Source of the DNA: Clostridia bacterium | GTDB taxonomy: Bacteria > Bacillota > Clostridia > Oscillospirales > CAG-272 | Direction: 5' to 3' | Assembly (NCBI GenBank): GCA_017518025.1 | Contig: JAFWWR010000084.1 | Coordinates: 1-6,006, forward strand | DNA length: 6,006 nt | Program-made: the position numbers and the translations under genes | The notes under the pieces: model-generated | Databases searched by the model: none | What the model was told of the DNA's origin: nothing | The model's input: only the letters and a program-made list of their open reading frames with translations | Shown here: positions 5,371-6,006 of the stretch, piece after piece | Position numbering within the stretch: the stretch's first letter is position 1 | Layout of the letters: each line of letters opens with the position of its first letter

Positions 5371-5726
5371 AGGCTCATCAACACCTCCTTTTCGTGATGC
5401 CTATCGTTGTTCCATTCCTCCTCCGGCACATACCGGACGGGGATGCCCATTTCCTTCGCGGCACAGATTTCCCGCACCATCCCCTGACTGACACTGTCCC
5501 CGAAATACCAGAGCTCGTCACTGCTTTCGAGCAGTTCCAGCCCTGCCTCCTGTCCGAGTTCCCGGTCTTTCGGATCGGTATCGTCGAGAAATTGAGGAAA
5601 GAGGAGGTGCGGAGCAATCGCAATCGCCCCGCACTCCTTCATAACGTATGCGCAGTATTCCCGCGCCGCTTCGGTGTTTGCTTCGTAGTCTCCTGCCAGC
5701 CGGGAGCAGACATAGATTTTCTTCAT
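5367..5726 (-). CDS. DUF4406/nucleoside 2-deoxyribosyltransferase-like small protein (119 aa)
   Basis: This small Rossmann-like protein opens with MKKIYVCSRLAGDYEANTEAAREYC (1-25), then has IAPHLLFPQFLDD (37-49), LGQEAGLELL (57-66), DELWYFGDSVSQGM (70-83), Glu86 and a strand GIPVRYV (94-100). These blocks fit the DUF4406 family, a relative of nucleoside 2-deoxyribosyltransferases, in which a YVCSPLRGD-type loop, an APH motif and a conserved S-x-GM-x2-E segment line the pocket. Position 9 is Arg where many relatives have Pro. Activity on nucleosides or nucleotides is possible but unproven. Such genes are common passengers of phage and conjugative elements. The start at 5726 lies 7 nt after the upstream stop with only a weak GAGG-like site, and the 3' end overlaps the DUF3852 start by 4 nt, so it is embedded in the operon. 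The C-terminus (about 103-119) is charged and contains the ribosome site of the next gene. Confidence 0.72.
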   Translation of the reverse strand: MKKIYVCSRLAGDYEANTEAAREYCAYVMKECGAIAIAPHLLFPQFLDDTDPKDRELGQEAGLELLESSDELWYFGDSVSQGMVREICAAKEMGIPVRYVPEEEWNNDRHHEKEVLMSL

Positions 5727-5733
5727 GCCCGCC

Positions 5734-6006
5734 TCAGTTGGTATAGAGATCGTCGTACATATCCCCGTCGATCACGACGCGGGAATTGCCCTTCGCGGTG
5801 AGCATTCCGGCAGGGCACCAGACGTCAAAGGCGTAATACTTTACGGCATACGGCTCGTCCGGGAACCACAGGGGAACGGTGTGCATACGAGCGCCGCTCA
5901 CGCTGGAAGGCAGAACCTTGAAGACAAAGACTCCGGCATCGGATTCCAGACGGTCAGACTTGGCTTTTGCCGTACTATACGCATGTTCCGGGAAGAACAC
6001 GTCCAC
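5734..6006 (-). CDS. Unrecognised protein, C-terminal 90 residues (partial)
   Basis: This reading frame is open to the right edge of the window and stops at TGA 5736-5734, 7 nt before the DUF4406-like start. A GTG falls exactly at the edge, but there is no way to see whether it is the true start, so treat the gene as partial. I do not recognise the family. The visible part contains VFFPEHAYSTAKAKSDRL (3-20), a beta-rich VFVFKVLPSSVSGARMHTVPLWFP (26-49) and YYAFDVWCPAGMLTAKGNSRVVIDGDMYDDLYTN (57-90). There is no membrane segment, and the acidic-aromatic tail suggests a soluble protein. Tight spacing to the next gene places it in the same operon, so it may be a mobile-element accessory gene. 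Confidence 0.55.
   Translation of the reverse strand: MDVFFPEHAYSTAKAKSDRLESDAGVFVFKVLPSSVSGARMHTVPLWFPDEPYAVKYYAFDVWCPAGMLTAKGNSRVVIDGDMYDDLYTN

Overview
All supported genes read on the minus strand, so the biology runs from high to low coordinates. The window looks like part of the conjugation (type IV secretion) module of an integrative conjugative element in a moderately GC-rich Firmicute, most likely a gut Clostridia relative (Oscillospiraceae or Lachnospiraceae type). The basis is strong AAGGAGG-type ribosome sites, tightly overlapping genes, and protein families I recognise from Tn1549/CTn-type elements. This assignment is from memory of families, not from a search.

Right part (6006 to 5017): the 3' end of an unrecognised gene, then a DUF4406-like small protein, then a DUF3852-type secreted/membrane protein (VirB2-like in appearance). 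These sit 7 nt apart or overlap, as expected of one operon.

Middle part (about 4980 to 2360): a self-contained transcription unit. It has a near-consensus sigma-70 promoter (4948-4977), a GH51-like glycoside hydrolase with no signal peptide (3466-4917), a membrane-anchored calcineurin-like metallophosphoesterase (2440-3291), and an intrinsic terminator (2358-2391). Neither enzyme is a known conjugation component. The unit lies between the DUF3852 gene and the TrbL/VirB6 gene, which I expect to be close neighbours in this element family, so it is best read as cargo inserted inside the transfer operon.

Left part (2262 to 1): a small DUF6809-like gene, a terminator-like hairpin, then a tightly coupled transfer block. 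The block comprises a TrbL/VirB6-like polytopic membrane protein, a PrgI/VirB3-like small membrane protein, a stand-alone TraC/VirB4-N-terminal-like protein, and the first 36 codons of a VirB4-like ATPase cut by the window edge.

No rRNA, tRNA, CRISPR array, insertion sequence or att site is visible. The most interesting feature is the promoter- and terminator-bounded sugar-hydrolase/phosphoesterase cassette embedded in a conjugation operon, and what it implies for transcription of the transfer genes downstream of it.
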